In this document: piece after piece, positions 1-9,637 of the stretch
Numbering within the stretch: the first letter of the stretch is position 1
How the letters are laid out: the number at the start of each line of letters is the position of its first letter
NCBI RefSeq assembly: GCF_010119975.1
Contig: NZ_CP048222.1
Span: forward strand, 7,354,501-7,418,500
Origin: Rhodocytophaga rosea
GTDB lineage: Bacteria; Bacteroidota; Bacteroidia; Cytophagales; 172606-1
Length of the DNA: 64,000 bases
Direction: 5' to 3'
The notes under the pieces: model-generated
The model's input: the letters and a program-made list of their open reading frames with translations, nothing else
Databases searched by the model: none
Told to the model about the DNA's origin: nothing
Made by a program: the position numbers and the translations under genes

Positions 1-953
1 AAGATACGAAGGTCTTTGGCAGAAAATGCATGTTCGGTGCGGCTGCATACAATTAAGGTGGCATAGGCTTCATTGGGCAGACAAATGGGGATATACATGG
101 CTTCTTTAATGCCCATCAGGTGCATAAACCGATTGGTGATCAGCCGCTTTTCGCTCAGCCGTACAAACTCCGCTCCGGCTACAATTCTGGGCGTCGTATA
201 TAACGTAAGATCTGTCTGGGCTGATTCCCGGTAGGTCTGTAAATCTAATCCGATAAAGTCAAGCAGTTCTTCCCGGTTCATCAATACAAGCCCTTCCGGC
301 TGCCGGATCGCATTGTAGCCGCTGAGCAAAAAACCTGTATTCGTAGAAAAAGCCGGAATGGATAAAAAATCACAGGGTACCATGGTATTGATAGCAGCAG
401 CAATGGTGAGAAACATCTGGCTGTAATCTTTTTCAGAAGTGAGTGCATTCATCACCACCAGTTGCATGGATTTCTCCCGTACCTGTTTTTCCAATATCTC
501 AACACGCCAGGTCTGCTCTACGGCCATGGCCAGGCTTGTACACCGGAACTCCAGCCAGGTAGAGACTGTAGGTAAATAGGATGCGTCAGTAAATTGCATA
601 ACAACAGCACCCAGGAATTTACCTTTGTTGTGTAAGGGCATCGCAAGCCAGATGGCATGAGTCGCTGTTTCAAGAACTACTTTTCTCTTCTGGGTAAATA
701 TTTTCTCCTCTATCAGGGTATTGTTTTGTAATAGTATTCTTTTCCCAGGTGCAGGTTTTTCTACCCTTACATGTTTGTTTTCTTCTTTATACAAAGCCAG
801 ATGCAAAGTAGAAAATCCAAGCTCAGGTTGAAACGTATAAAGATAACTCACTATTTCCTGTAATTTCTGCATCCCAAGCAGCGATAGTAAAAAAGCAGGA
901 TATTCCTGCTGTAAAGTAACGTCAGGAGTCGTTTCTAAAGATGCAGTTTTCAT
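1..953 (-). CDS. GAF-domain protein, partial (C-terminus outside window)
   Basis: An open frame of 317 codons runs leftward from an ATG at 953 and leaves the window without a stop. The translation resembles two consecutive GAF-like folds. The first ends in a typical segment at about residues 95-125 (IWLAMPLHNKGKFLGAVV); the second ends near residues 285-317 (EAMYIPICLPNEAYATLIV followed by HAFSAKDL). GAF domains bind small ligands or haem or mediate dimerisation in sensors and regulators. In Bacteroidota a GAF-GAF N-terminus is often followed by a sigma-54 AAA+ module or a histidine kinase, but that part is not visible, so the output domain is unknown. No signal peptide or membrane segment is seen. 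It is divergent from the SDR and efflux genes and could regulate them, which is speculation. Confidence 0.7.
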   Translation of the reverse strand, partial: MKTASLETTPDVTLQQEYPAFLLSLLGMQKLQEIVSYLYTFQPELGFSTLHLALYKEENKHVRVEKPAPGKRILLQNNTLIEEKIFTQKRKVVLETATHAIWLAMPLHNKGKFLGAVVMQFTDASYLPTVSTWLEFRCTSLAMAVEQTWRVEILEKQVREKSMQLVVMNALTSEKDYSQMFLTIAAAINTMVPCDFLSIPAFSTNTGFLLSGYNAIRQPEGLVLMNREELLDFIGLDLQTYRESAQTDLTLYTTPRIVAGAEFVRLSEKRLITNRFMHLMGIKEAMYIPICLPNEAYATLIVCSRTEHAFSAKDLRI

Positions 954-1208
954 AACCTGGAAATGTAAAAGAAGATGATTTCAGAAGCGAAACAAAGGTA
1001 TTTGTCGATTGTTCTCCAGCTAAATTACAATATTTTAGTATAACTCTACTTTTTTTGGATTTTTTCTCTAAAATTATTGGAGTTACTTCTGAAGTTTCTT
1101 TAAATATTCCTACTCAAACTCACAATCATTCTACTAACTCCTGCTTTTTCATCGGCGATAACCTTGGCATTAAGATGGTACAAAACCATGTATAGCATCG
1201 AGATAAAA

Positions 1209-2084
1209 ATGGAAATAACAGATATTACCCCAGGCCATCATTATAAATCCAAGGTATGGTTTATCACCGGTTGTCTGGCTGGAATGGGTAGGCATCTGGC
1301 AGAAGCAGTATTAGCGCGTGGTGATAAAGCAGTGATTACAGCCCGTGATATAACCAAATTTGCTTCATTACCGGAACGCTACCCGGAACAAACACTCGTG
1401 TTGCAGCTAGATGTAACCCACTCTCATAAAATTCCGGATATTGTTGCACAGGCGCTCATCCGTTTTGGACAGATAGATGTACTGGTGAATAATGCCGGGT
1501 ATGGATTGCAGGGAGCCTTGGAAGAAATTACTATGGAGCAACTCCGACGCCAGTTCGATACCAATTTCTTTGGGATGGTGGAAGTAACCAAAAATATTCT
1601 TCCTCATATGCGGGAGGCTGGGAAAGGACATATCATTAATATTTCCAGCATTGCCGGAGGCTTAGTAGCCACTCCTAAATTAGGAGCCTATCACGCGACC
1701 AAATTTGCGGTAGAAGGCTTGTCGGAAGCACTGGCACAGGAAGTGAGTCCGCTGGGAATAAAAGTAACTGTAGTAGAAATGGGTGCCCAGCATACCGACT
1801 GGTGGGGAAATTCACTGATCCGCACAGAAAATATTATTGAAGACTACATTCACACAAGTAATCAACACTTTTCCGATTCGGGTACTACCCGTTTACTCAG
1901 CGATCCTAAAGCAACCGCTGAAACGATTATGCAGATTGTGGATATACCATCTCCTCCATTGCATCTGGTATTAGGAAAAGATGCCTTGCTGAAAGTGAGG
2001 CAAAAGCTGAATGCCTTCCAAAAAGAAATTACAGACTGGGAAGATATTTCCCAAACTACCTCTTTCAAAGAAAACCAGGTATAG
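1209..2084 (+). CDS. SDR family NAD(P)-dependent oxidoreductase
   Basis: Classical short-chain dehydrogenase with a Rossmann fold. Counting from this ATG, the cofactor motif TGCLAGMG (TGxxxGxG) is at residues 20-27, NNAG at 94-97, the catalytic serine in NISSIAGG near 146, and the YHATK active site (Tyr161, Lys165). The start is uncertain: the frame is open back to a TTG at 1164 and includes another ATG at 1188. The ATG at 1209 fits the family best because the cofactor motif should lie close to the N-terminus. The subfamily is the broad oxidoreductase group annotated 'SDR family oxidoreductase'; the substrate cannot be read. It ends 60 bp before the RND pump gene on the same strand, so co-transcription with the efflux system is plausible. 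Confidence 0.9.
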   Translation: MEITDITPGHHYKSKVWFITGCLAGMGRHLAEAVLARGDKAVITARDITKFASLPERYPEQTLVLQLDVTHSHKIPDIVAQALIRFGQIDVLVNNAGYGLQGALEEITMEQLRRQFDTNFFGMVEVTKNILPHMREAGKGHIINISSIAGGLVATPKLGAYHATKFAVEGLSEALAQEVSPLGIKVTVVEMGAQHTDWWGNSLIRTENIIEDYIHTSNQHFSDSGTTRLLSDPKATAETIMQIVDIPSPPLHLVLGKDALLKVRQKLNAFQKEITDWEDISQTTSFKENQV

Positions 2085-2144
2085 CTGAGTTTTCTTAGTA
2101 ACAGTTCAACCAATAAAATCTAACACACCAACACATTAAAACTT

Positions 2145-5100
2145 ATGTGGATTGTACGATTAGCCCTCAACCGGCCTTATACGATTGCGGTAATGGGACT
2201 TCTTATTCTGATAATGGGTGTCGTTTCCATTATGCGGATGCCTACCGATATTTTTCCAAGGATCAACATTCCGGTGATTACTGTAATCTGGACGTATCGG
2301 GGGCTTTCTACGGATGAAATGGAAAAGATGATCACCAATTTCAGTGAAACGGCTACTACCAATAACGTAGGCAATATCCGGCAAATGGAATCCCAGACGC
2401 ACAATGGTATTTCTGTGATCAAAATTTATTTCCAGCCGGAAGTACGTATAGAAGAAGCTTTGGCACAGGTAACAGCCATTGCCCAGACGATCCGGGTACG
2501 GATGCCCCCGGGAACACAGCCGCCTTTAATTGTGCGGTATAATGCCACCGAAGTGCCTATTTTGCAGTTAGGCCTCTCCTCAGATAGTTTAACTGAATCG
2601 CAGGTAACTGACTATGCCAATACCAGGATGCGTCCGCAGATTTCTACGGTGCAAGGTTCGAGAATGTCGCTTCCTTTCGGGGGAAAAACACGCCAGATCA
2701 TGGTAGACCTGGACCCGGAAAAACTGGTAGCACACGGATTAACGCCGGAAGATGTGGTTAATGCTGTTTCTATGCAGAATCTGACTCTTCCCAGTGGACA
2801 GGCCAGGTTTGGTGATAGGGAATATAATGTCCGCTTAAATACAAAACCGGAAGTACTCTCTACGCTTAACGATATTCCGGTAAAACAGGTAAATGGGGTA
2901 ACATTGCATATGCGGGATGTGGCGAATATACACGATGGAGCCTCTATTCAATCGAATGTAGTGAAACAGGATGGCGTAAGAGGTGCTTTGTTTAGTATTG
3001 TAAAAATAGGTAATGCTTCTACCACAGAAGTAGTGGATAAAATCCGGAACGAGATTCTGCCAATGGTTAGGGGGGCTGCTCCCAAAAACCTGAAGATCAT
3101 CGAACTGTTCGACCAGTCTGTTTTCGTACGGGCATCTATTCATGGGGTGGTGGTAGAAGGCGTAATTGCTGCCTTGCTTACGGCCACCATGATTTTACTC
3201 TTCCTGGGAAGCTGGCGGAGTACCCTGATTGTAGCGATTTCGATTCCGCTATCCATTCTCTTTTCCTTGATTGTATTGTTCCTGTTAGGGGAAACCCTCA
3301 ATATCATGACCCTGGGCGGACTTGCCCTGGCGATTGGTATTCTGGTAGATGATGCGACAGTAACCATTGAAAATATTCACCGGAACCAGGAACTGGGTTT
3401 ACCCTTGCGGAAAGCCATTATAGAAGGAGCCCATCAGATTGCTACACCAACACTGGTAGCTACCCTAACGATTTGTATTGTATTTGTTTCGGTACTATTT
3501 CTGGAAGGGCCGGCAAGGTTCCTCTTTGGCCCCATGGCCATGTCGGTAGTGTTTGCGATGCTGGCTTCTTACCTGTTATCTCGTACTCTGGTACCCATGC
3601 TGGCTGACTTGATGCTTCCAGCTGAAGAACAGGCACATACACAACATACTGGTGAGGAATCCAGAAAGCAAAACTGGTTTAGCCGGGTTCATACCCGTTT
3701 TAACCGATCATTCGGGAGATTGCAGAACAGCTACCTGAATACCCTGGAATGGAACTTGAATAACCGGAAAAAAGTATTAGGCATATTTGTAGTGGTGCTG
3801 GTTGGCACTATTGCCATGGTTCCGTTTGTGGGCAGAGACTTTTTTCCAGGGGTAGATGCTGGCCAGTTCCGCTTACACTTACGTGCACCTGCTGGCTCCC
3901 GTCTGGAGGAAACCGAGCGCATTGCTGCCCAGGTAGAAAAAGTGATCCGCCGCCATATTCCTAGTGAAGAAATATCTACCATTATCAGTAATGTGGGGAT
4001 GACCAGTGAAGGATATAACCTTACGTTCACGGATAATTCTTCCATTGGCTCTGCGGATGCTGAATTACTGGTGGCCCTGAACGAAGAAAAAACCAAGCAA
4101 TCTTCCGCCTATATCCGGGAGCTACGCAATATCCTGCGGGATGAAATGCCTGGCGTAACCTTTTTCTTCCAGCCTTCTGATATTGTAAGCCAGATTTTGA
4201 ATTTCGGTTTAACAGCGCCCATCGACATTCAGATTGCAGGCTTTGACCGGAAGAATAATTTAAAAATTGCCCGTGCTATTGAACAACGCCTGGCACAAGT
4301 ACCTGGAGCCGTAGATGTGCGGCTGCATCAGGTAATGGATGCGCCGGAACTTTTTGTAGATATTGACCGCGAACGGGCTAGTCAGCTGGGGTTGAATGAG
4401 CAGAAGATTGCCAGCAATATGATGATCTCCTTAAGTGGTACTACCCAGGTAACACCCAATTTCTGGGCAGATCCCCAATCAGGATTTCCCTATCTGATAG
4501 CGGTACAAACGCCTCCTTTCCGGCTCAATTCTATGGAGAAAATGCTGCAAACACCGCTAGTCGTGAACTCAGATATGGCTACGCCTCAACTGTTGAGCAA
4601 TGTAATGCACGTGCAGCGGAAAGTGGCCCCTGTGATTATTAACAGGGTAAACATGCAGCCGGTATATGATGTGTATGCATCTGTGGAAAGAACGGATCTG
4701 GGTTCTGTGTCCAGCGAGATTGAAAAGATTATAGCCGAATACTCATCACAACTACAGCCAGGGAACAGAATTGTTGTTCGCGGACAAGTAGAAAGTATGA
4801 ACAGCGCTTTCTTCAGGTTAGGTATCGGATTGGTTTTCGCAGCCGTAATTGTGTACTTACTCATGGTGGTGAATTTTCAGTCGTTCCGCTTGCCCTTCAT
4901 CATTATTACTGCTTTGCCTGGTGCGATGTGTGGCATGGTGTGGATGCTTTTCCTGACACATACGCCATTTAGTATCCCTTCTTTAATGGGGGCGATTATG
5001 AGTGTGGGGGTAGCAACGGCCAATAGTATTCTGATGGTAAACTTTGCTTCGGATACCTTAATGGAAGGCACAATGACGCCCTGGCAGGCAGCTTATGAAG

Positions 5101-5321
5101 CAGGCCGCACCCGTTTACGTCCGATTTTGATGACTGCCCTTGCGATGGTAATCGGGATGTTGCCGATGTCTTTAGGCTTAGGTGAAGGCGGAGAACAGAA
5201 TGCGCCTTTAGGACGGGCAGTAATCGGAGGCTTGTTACTGGCCACCTTTACCACCTTGCTGTTTGTACCGGTGGTGTTCAGTTACCTGGCCAGACGCAGG
5301 GTACCAGTTGCGGAGATATAA
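2145..5321 (+). CDS. RND efflux inner-membrane transporter (HAE1/AcrB-like)
   Basis: Proton-driven pump of the resistance-nodulation-division superfamily. At 1058 residues it has the normal length for AcrB, MexB or MdtC-type proteins. It starts with the usual amphipathic N-terminus and TM1 (residues 10-30), followed by a first periplasmic loop. The central membrane block at 335-490 contains the TM4 proton-relay pair Asp402-Asp403 in GILVDDATVTIEN. A second periplasmic loop follows TM7, and the C-terminal membrane block contains the repeat-related segment VATANSILMVNFA. It exports hydrophobic drugs, dyes, detergents or endogenous metabolites from periplasm and inner membrane; substrate range cannot be inferred. 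The adaptor and outer-membrane channel genes follow on the same strand, so the tripartite machine is complete. The order pump-adaptor-channel differs from the adaptor-pump-channel order common in Proteobacteria. Confidence 0.96.
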   Translation: MWIVRLALNRPYTIAVMGLLILIMGVVSIMRMPTDIFPRINIPVITVIWTYRGLSTDEMEKMITNFSETATTNNVGNIRQMESQTHNGISVIKIYFQPEVRIEEALAQVTAIAQTIRVRMPPGTQPPLIVRYNATEVPILQLGLSSDSLTESQVTDYANTRMRPQISTVQGSRMSLPFGGKTRQIMVDLDPEKLVAHGLTPEDVVNAVSMQNLTLPSGQARFGDREYNVRLNTKPEVLSTLNDIPVKQVNGVTLHMRDVANIHDGASIQSNVVKQDGVRGALFSIVKIGNASTTEVVDKIRNEILPMVRGAAPKNLKIIELFDQSVFVRASIHGVVVEGVIAALLTATMILLFLGSWRSTLIVAISIPLSILFSLIVLFLLGETLNIMTLGGLALAIGILVDDATVTIENIHRNQELGLPLRKAIIEGAHQIATPTLVATLTICIVFVSVLFLEGPARFLFGPMAMSVVFAMLASYLLSRTLVPMLADLMLPAEEQAHTQHTGEESRKQNWFSRVHTRFNRSFGRLQNSYLNTLEWNLNNRKKVLGIFVVVLVGTIAMVPFVGRDFFPGVDAGQFRLHLRAPAGSRLEETERIAAQVEKVIRRHIPSEEISTIISNVGMTSEGYNLTFTDNSSIGSADAELLVALNEEKTKQSSAYIRELRNILRDEMPGVTFFFQPSDIVSQILNFGLTAPIDIQIAGFDRKNNLKIARAIEQRLAQVPGAVDVRLHQVMDAPELFVDIDRERASQLGLNEQKIASNMMISLSGTTQVTPNFWADPQSGFPYLIAVQTPPFRLNSMEKMLQTPLVVNSDMATPQLLSNVMHVQRKVAPVIINRVNMQPVYDVYASVERTDLGSVSSEIEKIIAEYSSQLQPGNRIVVRGQVESMNSAFFRLGIGLVFAAVIVYLLMVVNFQSFRLPFIIITALPGAMCGMVWMLFLTHTPFSIPSLMGAIMSVGVATANSILMVNFASDTLMEGTMTPWQAAYEAGRTRLRPILMTALAMVIGMLPMSLGLGEGGEQNAPLGRAVIGGLLLATFTTLLFVPVVFSYLARRRVPVAEI

Positions 5322-5382
5322 TTCAATAGTCAATTCATTTTCAATCTTAATATTCGACCACTCATTTATAATATAAATCTAT

Positions 5383-6501
5383 ATGCAAACAAGACGTAAA
5401 ATCATGCTTTGGTTGGTGCCGGTGGGGCTGATTCTGTTGTTTCTCTTTGTGGGTGTATTGCCCCGCATCCGCAACCAGCAGGAATTACAGGCCGCTGTGG
5501 AGAAAGAAAAAAACCGCATTGTACAGGTAAACACCACTATCGCTTCCCGTTCGGATGCGACCAGTAACCTTACCTTGCCTGGACAAATTCAGCCTTTACG
5601 CGAAACACCCATATATGCCCGTACCCAGGGTTTTCTAAGAAAACGGCTCGTCGATATTGGCAGTCAGGTAAAGAAAGGGCAATTGCTGGCAACCTTAGAT
5701 GCACCAGAACTGGATCAGGACATTATCCGGGCGCAGACAGATGTAAAGCTGGCAAAAGCCAACCTGGATAGGGTAGAGAGTGTTTCTTTGCCGGGAGCTG
5801 TTTCCCAGCAAGATGTTGATAACCGGCAGGCACTGTACGAAATGAACCAGGCAAATTTGCGCCGCATTGAAGTATTGAAAGGTTTACAGGAAATCAGAGC
5901 CCCTTTCAATGGCGTAATTACTTCAAGGAACACAGAACAAGGTTCATTGATTTCGGTGGGGAATACCATTCCTTTGTTCACCATTTCACAGCTGGATACT
6001 TTACGGGTGTATACCGATGTGCCGCAATCTTATTACCGCTATATTCAGGTTGGGCAAACAGTTGAGGTACGGGTTCCTGAATTTCCAGGTAAAGTGTTTT
6101 CCGGTAAAGTAGTCCGTACGGCTGAGGCTTTACGTTCCCAGTCCCGCACCTTGCTTACCGAAGTAGTGATTCCTAACTCAACCCGTGAACTGGTATCCGG
6201 CTTATATGGACAAGTCAACTTCCAGTTAAGTCAGGCTGAACCGCCGGTAGTGATTCCTGCCAATACATTATGGATCACACCGGAAGGGCCACAAGTAATG
6301 CTGGTAAAAGATGACAATACCCTGCAGGTACAACGGGTAGAAATCTCCCGTGATTTTGGAACTACGCTGGAAATCGGGAGCGGCTTACAAGGGGGAGAAC
6401 GACTGGTGGTGAACCCATCAGATAATTTGCAGCAAGGGCAGAAGGTACAACCAAGAGCACCTGCGAATGCAAAAATGGCTTCTGCCAATGCAAGCCACTA
6501 A
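5383..6501 (+). CDS. RND efflux periplasmic adaptor (membrane fusion protein)
   Basis: Links the RND pump to the TolC-like channel. Residues 8-27 (LWLVPVGLILLFLFVGVLP) form a single N-terminal membrane anchor; no lipobox cysteine is present, so it is anchored by this helix rather than by lipid. The biotinyl-lipoyl half-motifs follow (about 65-110, including GSQVKKGQLLATLDAPEL), with a short alpha-helical hairpin at about 112-165, the second lipoyl half (EIRAPFNGVITSR), a beta-barrel domain (about 205-280) and a membrane-proximal C-terminal domain. The 372-residue length is normal for the HlyD/AcrA-like family. It lies 61 bp downstream of the pump gene and 92 bp upstream of the outer-membrane channel gene. 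Confidence 0.95.
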   Translation: MQTRRKIMLWLVPVGLILLFLFVGVLPRIRNQQELQAAVEKEKNRIVQVNTTIASRSDATSNLTLPGQIQPLRETPIYARTQGFLRKRLVDIGSQVKKGQLLATLDAPELDQDIIRAQTDVKLAKANLDRVESVSLPGAVSQQDVDNRQALYEMNQANLRRIEVLKGLQEIRAPFNGVITSRNTEQGSLISVGNTIPLFTISQLDTLRVYTDVPQSYYRYIQVGQTVEVRVPEFPGKVFSGKVVRTAEALRSQSRTLLTEVVIPNSTRELVSGLYGQVNFQLSQAEPPVVIPANTLWITPEGPQVMLVKDDNTLQVQRVEISRDFGTTLEIGSGLQGGERLVVNPSDNLQQGQKVQPRAPANAKMASANASH

Positions 6502-6593
6502 AGGTTTTTAAACGCAAACCAATGTGCTATCCAGCAGGGGTAAACAGGCTTATGGTTCATTCCGGCTGACCTTTATACACAAAAACGTTACTG

Positions 6594-7994
6594 ATGAAAA
6601 GATTCAATATATATATTATAGGTGCGCTTTTATGGCTGCATGCCTCCCTGGGTTTTGCCCAGTCGGGAGATATAGCAGCTGAGAAATGGAAATGGCAGTC
6701 TGCTTCTTCACAAACGGCAGCAATTCCAAAGGATAACCAGTGGTGGAAAGTATTTAATGATTCAACCCTGGATTCACTCATTGAACTGGGTTTAGCTAAT
6801 AATCTGGATTTAAAAGCGATTATGAGCCGCCTGGACGAGGCTCGGACCAGGGTAAAAGTTGCCCAGTCGTATTATTTGCCATCTGTGCGGTTAAGTCCCT
6901 ATGTGGCCACACAAAATCTGGCCCCTAACCGTCCGGTAGCCATTCAGCTTCAAGATGGGCAACAACTTAGCCGTTTTACTTTAAACACGTATCAGATTCC
7001 TCTCGATGTGAGCTATGAGCTGGATATATGGCAACGGATCGGGAAGCAGGTACAGGTAAATCAGTTGTTAGCCCAGGCCACAGAAGCTGAGCAACAAACA
7101 GTACGCTTGATTGTTACTTCTGAAATTGCCAGAATCTATCTGCTGTTACGTACCACAGATACTGAAAAGTTTGTGTTAGAAAGAAGCATGAAATTGCGGG
7201 ATTCTACCCTGGCTGTGGTACAGGAACGCTTCAAGGCTGGACTGATTACGCAAATGGATGTACAACGTGCCGAAACAGAAGTTGCCAATATACGGGTGCA
7301 ATTACAAGGCATTCAACGCAGCCGGACAGAACTGGAGTTATCAATAGGCGTGTTAACAGGCGTTCCCTCAGCCTCTATTTTTATTAATGAAGCACCCCTA
7401 CCTGAAAACCTGCCAGTAGTTCCGGTAACTACGCCAGCACAGGTATTACTCCGGAGGCCGGATTTATTGCAATCGGAACGGCTAGTAGAAGCGGCTAATG
7501 AGCAGATCAAAATCAATAAAACTGCCCTGCGCCCACGCTTAAGCCTGGTTGGCTCAGCTGGATTAATTTCACAGGAACCCGGAAATTTATTGTCAGCCAA
7601 TAGTGCTACGTATCTGTTGGGAGCCAGTGTATCGGTGCCTATTTATGAAGGGAACCGTAACCGGAATAATGTGCTCATTGCCCAGCACCAGGCACAGGCT
7701 ATATCTGCCACCTATCAGCAACGGGTACTTACAGCAGGACGGGAGATAGAAACGGCGCTTGCTAATCTGCAGATTCTCTCGGAACAGATAAACAGCCAGC
7801 AACAGGCATTAGAATCTGCCCGAAGAACCAGGCTGTATGCCCATGAACTCTATGTGAAGGGATTAACGACTTTTCTGGAAGTAGTAGATGCCGAACGAAC
7901 CACTCTGGAACTGGAAAGGCAGGCAGTTAATCTGAAAGGACAGCAGGCGATCTATACAATCTCCCTCATCAAAGCAATTGGCGGAAGCTGGTAA
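6594..7994 (+). CDS. TolC-family outer-membrane efflux channel
   Basis: Outer-membrane factor completing the tripartite efflux system. An N-terminal signal peptide ends around residue 22 (LHASLGFAQ); there is no lipobox cysteine, unlike many NodT/OprM proteins. Two OEP repeats are visible: roughly residues 45-245, starting with the characteristic WWKVFNDSTLDSLIELGLANNLDL, and roughly 260-465. The repeat segments VKVAQSYYLPSV and TALRPRLSLVGSAGL occupy equivalent positions. Each repeat supplies coiled-coil helices and beta strands for the trimeric channel. Length (466) is typical. The gene is last in the SDR-pump-adaptor-channel run, and an EEP gene converges from the other side. Confidence 0.94.
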   Translation: MKRFNIYIIGALLWLHASLGFAQSGDIAAEKWKWQSASSQTAAIPKDNQWWKVFNDSTLDSLIELGLANNLDLKAIMSRLDEARTRVKVAQSYYLPSVRLSPYVATQNLAPNRPVAIQLQDGQQLSRFTLNTYQIPLDVSYELDIWQRIGKQVQVNQLLAQATEAEQQTVRLIVTSEIARIYLLLRTTDTEKFVLERSMKLRDSTLAVVQERFKAGLITQMDVQRAETEVANIRVQLQGIQRSRTELELSIGVLTGVPSASIFINEAPLPENLPVVPVTTPAQVLLRRPDLLQSERLVEAANEQIKINKTALRPRLSLVGSAGLISQEPGNLLSANSATYLLGASVSVPIYEGNRNRNNVLIAQHQAQAISATYQQRVLTAGREIETALANLQILSEQINSQQQALESARRTRLYAHELYVKGLTTFLEVVDAERTTLELERQAVNLKGQQAIYTISLIKAIGGSW

Positions 7995-8141
7995 GGAAAT
8001 TGTTTTATTCTTTACTTTTCAACGTTTAGCAAACTCACAGACGGTGAGAGCCAGAAAGAATGTATATCTTAAGGGATATCCATATATCAACAGGTTGCTA
8101 AGGCACTTGATAGCTACATATACTCAATAAGTTTGATTTGC

Positions 8142-9197
8142 TCAAACGATTGGATTTGATTGCTCCGATCTGTTTTCATGTTCGAACAGGTTTATGTTGG
8201 CAACCACTTGTCCATGGTCTGTAACATAAAATGGTTTTCTGTCAGAGGAAATGGTTTTGTCAATGATATGGTCGTTATAAAGCCGGACATCAATAATTCT
8301 TCCGATCTTTTTTGTATTCAACTCCGCAAAGTGATTGCTGATGAAAATATTATCCAGGCTTTCATAATGGCCATTGTGGATATAGGTATAATGATAGTTT
8401 TCTATACTTTTTCGTGCCTGCACATCTTTGCTGTTTTGAAATACATGTTTCCACCGGTTTATTTTTTCCTCTACGGGCAGTTGATGAAAAGGAGGTTCTC
8501 CTAATATCGCCTGACTGGTAACAGCCGTATCGTTGTCATTTAAATCTCCTAAGATAATAATGGGTTTTGATTCATTTTTAGCGATTTCATCAGATAGAAT
8601 CTGCCGGATGCCAGCCGATTCAATGCCCCGGCGAATGAGGGAACGGATTTTTCCTTTCGCCGCCTCAAAGTAACTTGCTGAGTCCGGGGTAATTCCTTCA
8701 GGAAGCGTAGGACGTTTCGATTTCAAATGAACCACACAAACCAGCATAGAAATCCTGGCCGTTAATTGTATTTCTGCCATCAGTACTCCTCTCGAAAACC
8801 GATTTATGGGAATAAGAATGGGGGTGCTTTCCAGGTTTGGATCTAATGCATTCTCGTCAAAAAAATCAAAAACAAAAGGTATACCTTCGATTACTTCGGC
8901 TCGCAGGATAGGAAACCTGCTTAAAATGGCGTTTACCGGCCTTATTCCGGTAGGCTTGGCAACAAACAGGTGCCAGTTTTCAAAGGTAGTGCCGGTTAAA
9001 CAGTCTCTTAAGGCTTTTTCTTCAAAAATTTCCTGGAAGCCTATAATGTCTGCGTTCATTTTCAGAAGCTGGCTTTTAATCCAGGAAATTTTGAGTTCGT
9101 ATCCTTGCGAAGTGAAACGTGGGTGAGACTCCTCATAAATCGGACGATTAGCGGTAATCAGGTTTTCTACATTAAAAGTGGCTACTGAAAATTTCAT
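8142..9197 (-). CDS. Endonuclease/exonuclease/phosphatase (EEP) family protein
   Basis: Metal-dependent phosphoesterase of the DNase I/exonuclease III fold. Visible active-site landmarks are TFNVENL with Asn12, FQEIF with metal-binding Glu56, VHLKS with His157, the GDLND motif (Asp218, Asn220), and the C-terminal TDHGQVV with the Asp327-His328 pair. No signal peptide is present, so it is probably cytoplasmic. Members cleave nucleic acids, sphingomyelin, inositol phosphates or other phosphodiesters; the substrate cannot be assigned. The gene stands alone, converging with the efflux genes. Length (351) is ordinary for the family. Confidence 0.9.
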   Translation of the reverse strand: MKFSVATFNVENLITANRPIYEESHPRFTSQGYELKISWIKSQLLKMNADIIGFQEIFEEKALRDCLTGTTFENWHLFVAKPTGIRPVNAILSRFPILRAEVIEGIPFVFDFFDENALDPNLESTPILIPINRFSRGVLMAEIQLTARISMLVCVVHLKSKRPTLPEGITPDSASYFEAAKGKIRSLIRRGIESAGIRQILSDEIAKNESKPIIILGDLNDNDTAVTSQAILGEPPFHQLPVEEKINRWKHVFQNSKDVQARKSIENYHYTYIHNGHYESLDNIFISNHFAELNTKKIGRIIDVRLYNDHIIDKTISSDRKPFYVTDHGQVVANINLFEHENRSEQSNPIV

Positions 9198-9637
9198 AGG
9201 TGTTGTATCGATAAATATTTAAGGATGAACATAAGTTTTTATATACGGATTATTTATCAAATCCATTGAAACCCTTTTAGAAAGTATACAGGTAAGCAGA
9301 TTACTTAAAATTGAGAGAGCAACTCTGGATTATCCTACAGCCGCAATTTATTAACTCAGGAATAGGGTCAGGGTAGAATTTTTTTCAAGATTATAGAAAA
9401 ACATGTAAGGATTAGAGAAAATTATATAGATTGGCAGCAAGAATATATGTAACTGTTTAACAATATCTTACTGGATTGGAAGCGGCTGGTGAATCATGAA
9501 TAAACTCTTTCTATTAGATCCACTGAATCCATTAAACCAGTACTTGTTGCTTATCAAACAGTTTTGTTGAATAGCCTTCTTTCACTACTACCTGGCAGGT
9601 CTTTACTTACTTTGCACACGATAACCTTTTTATATTT
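9198..9637. other. Intergenic, divergent promoter region
   Basis: 440 bp between the divergent EEP and ScyD/E-like genes. It is AT-rich and must carry both promoters, but I see no convincing repeat, RNA or short gene. Confidence 0.4.
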
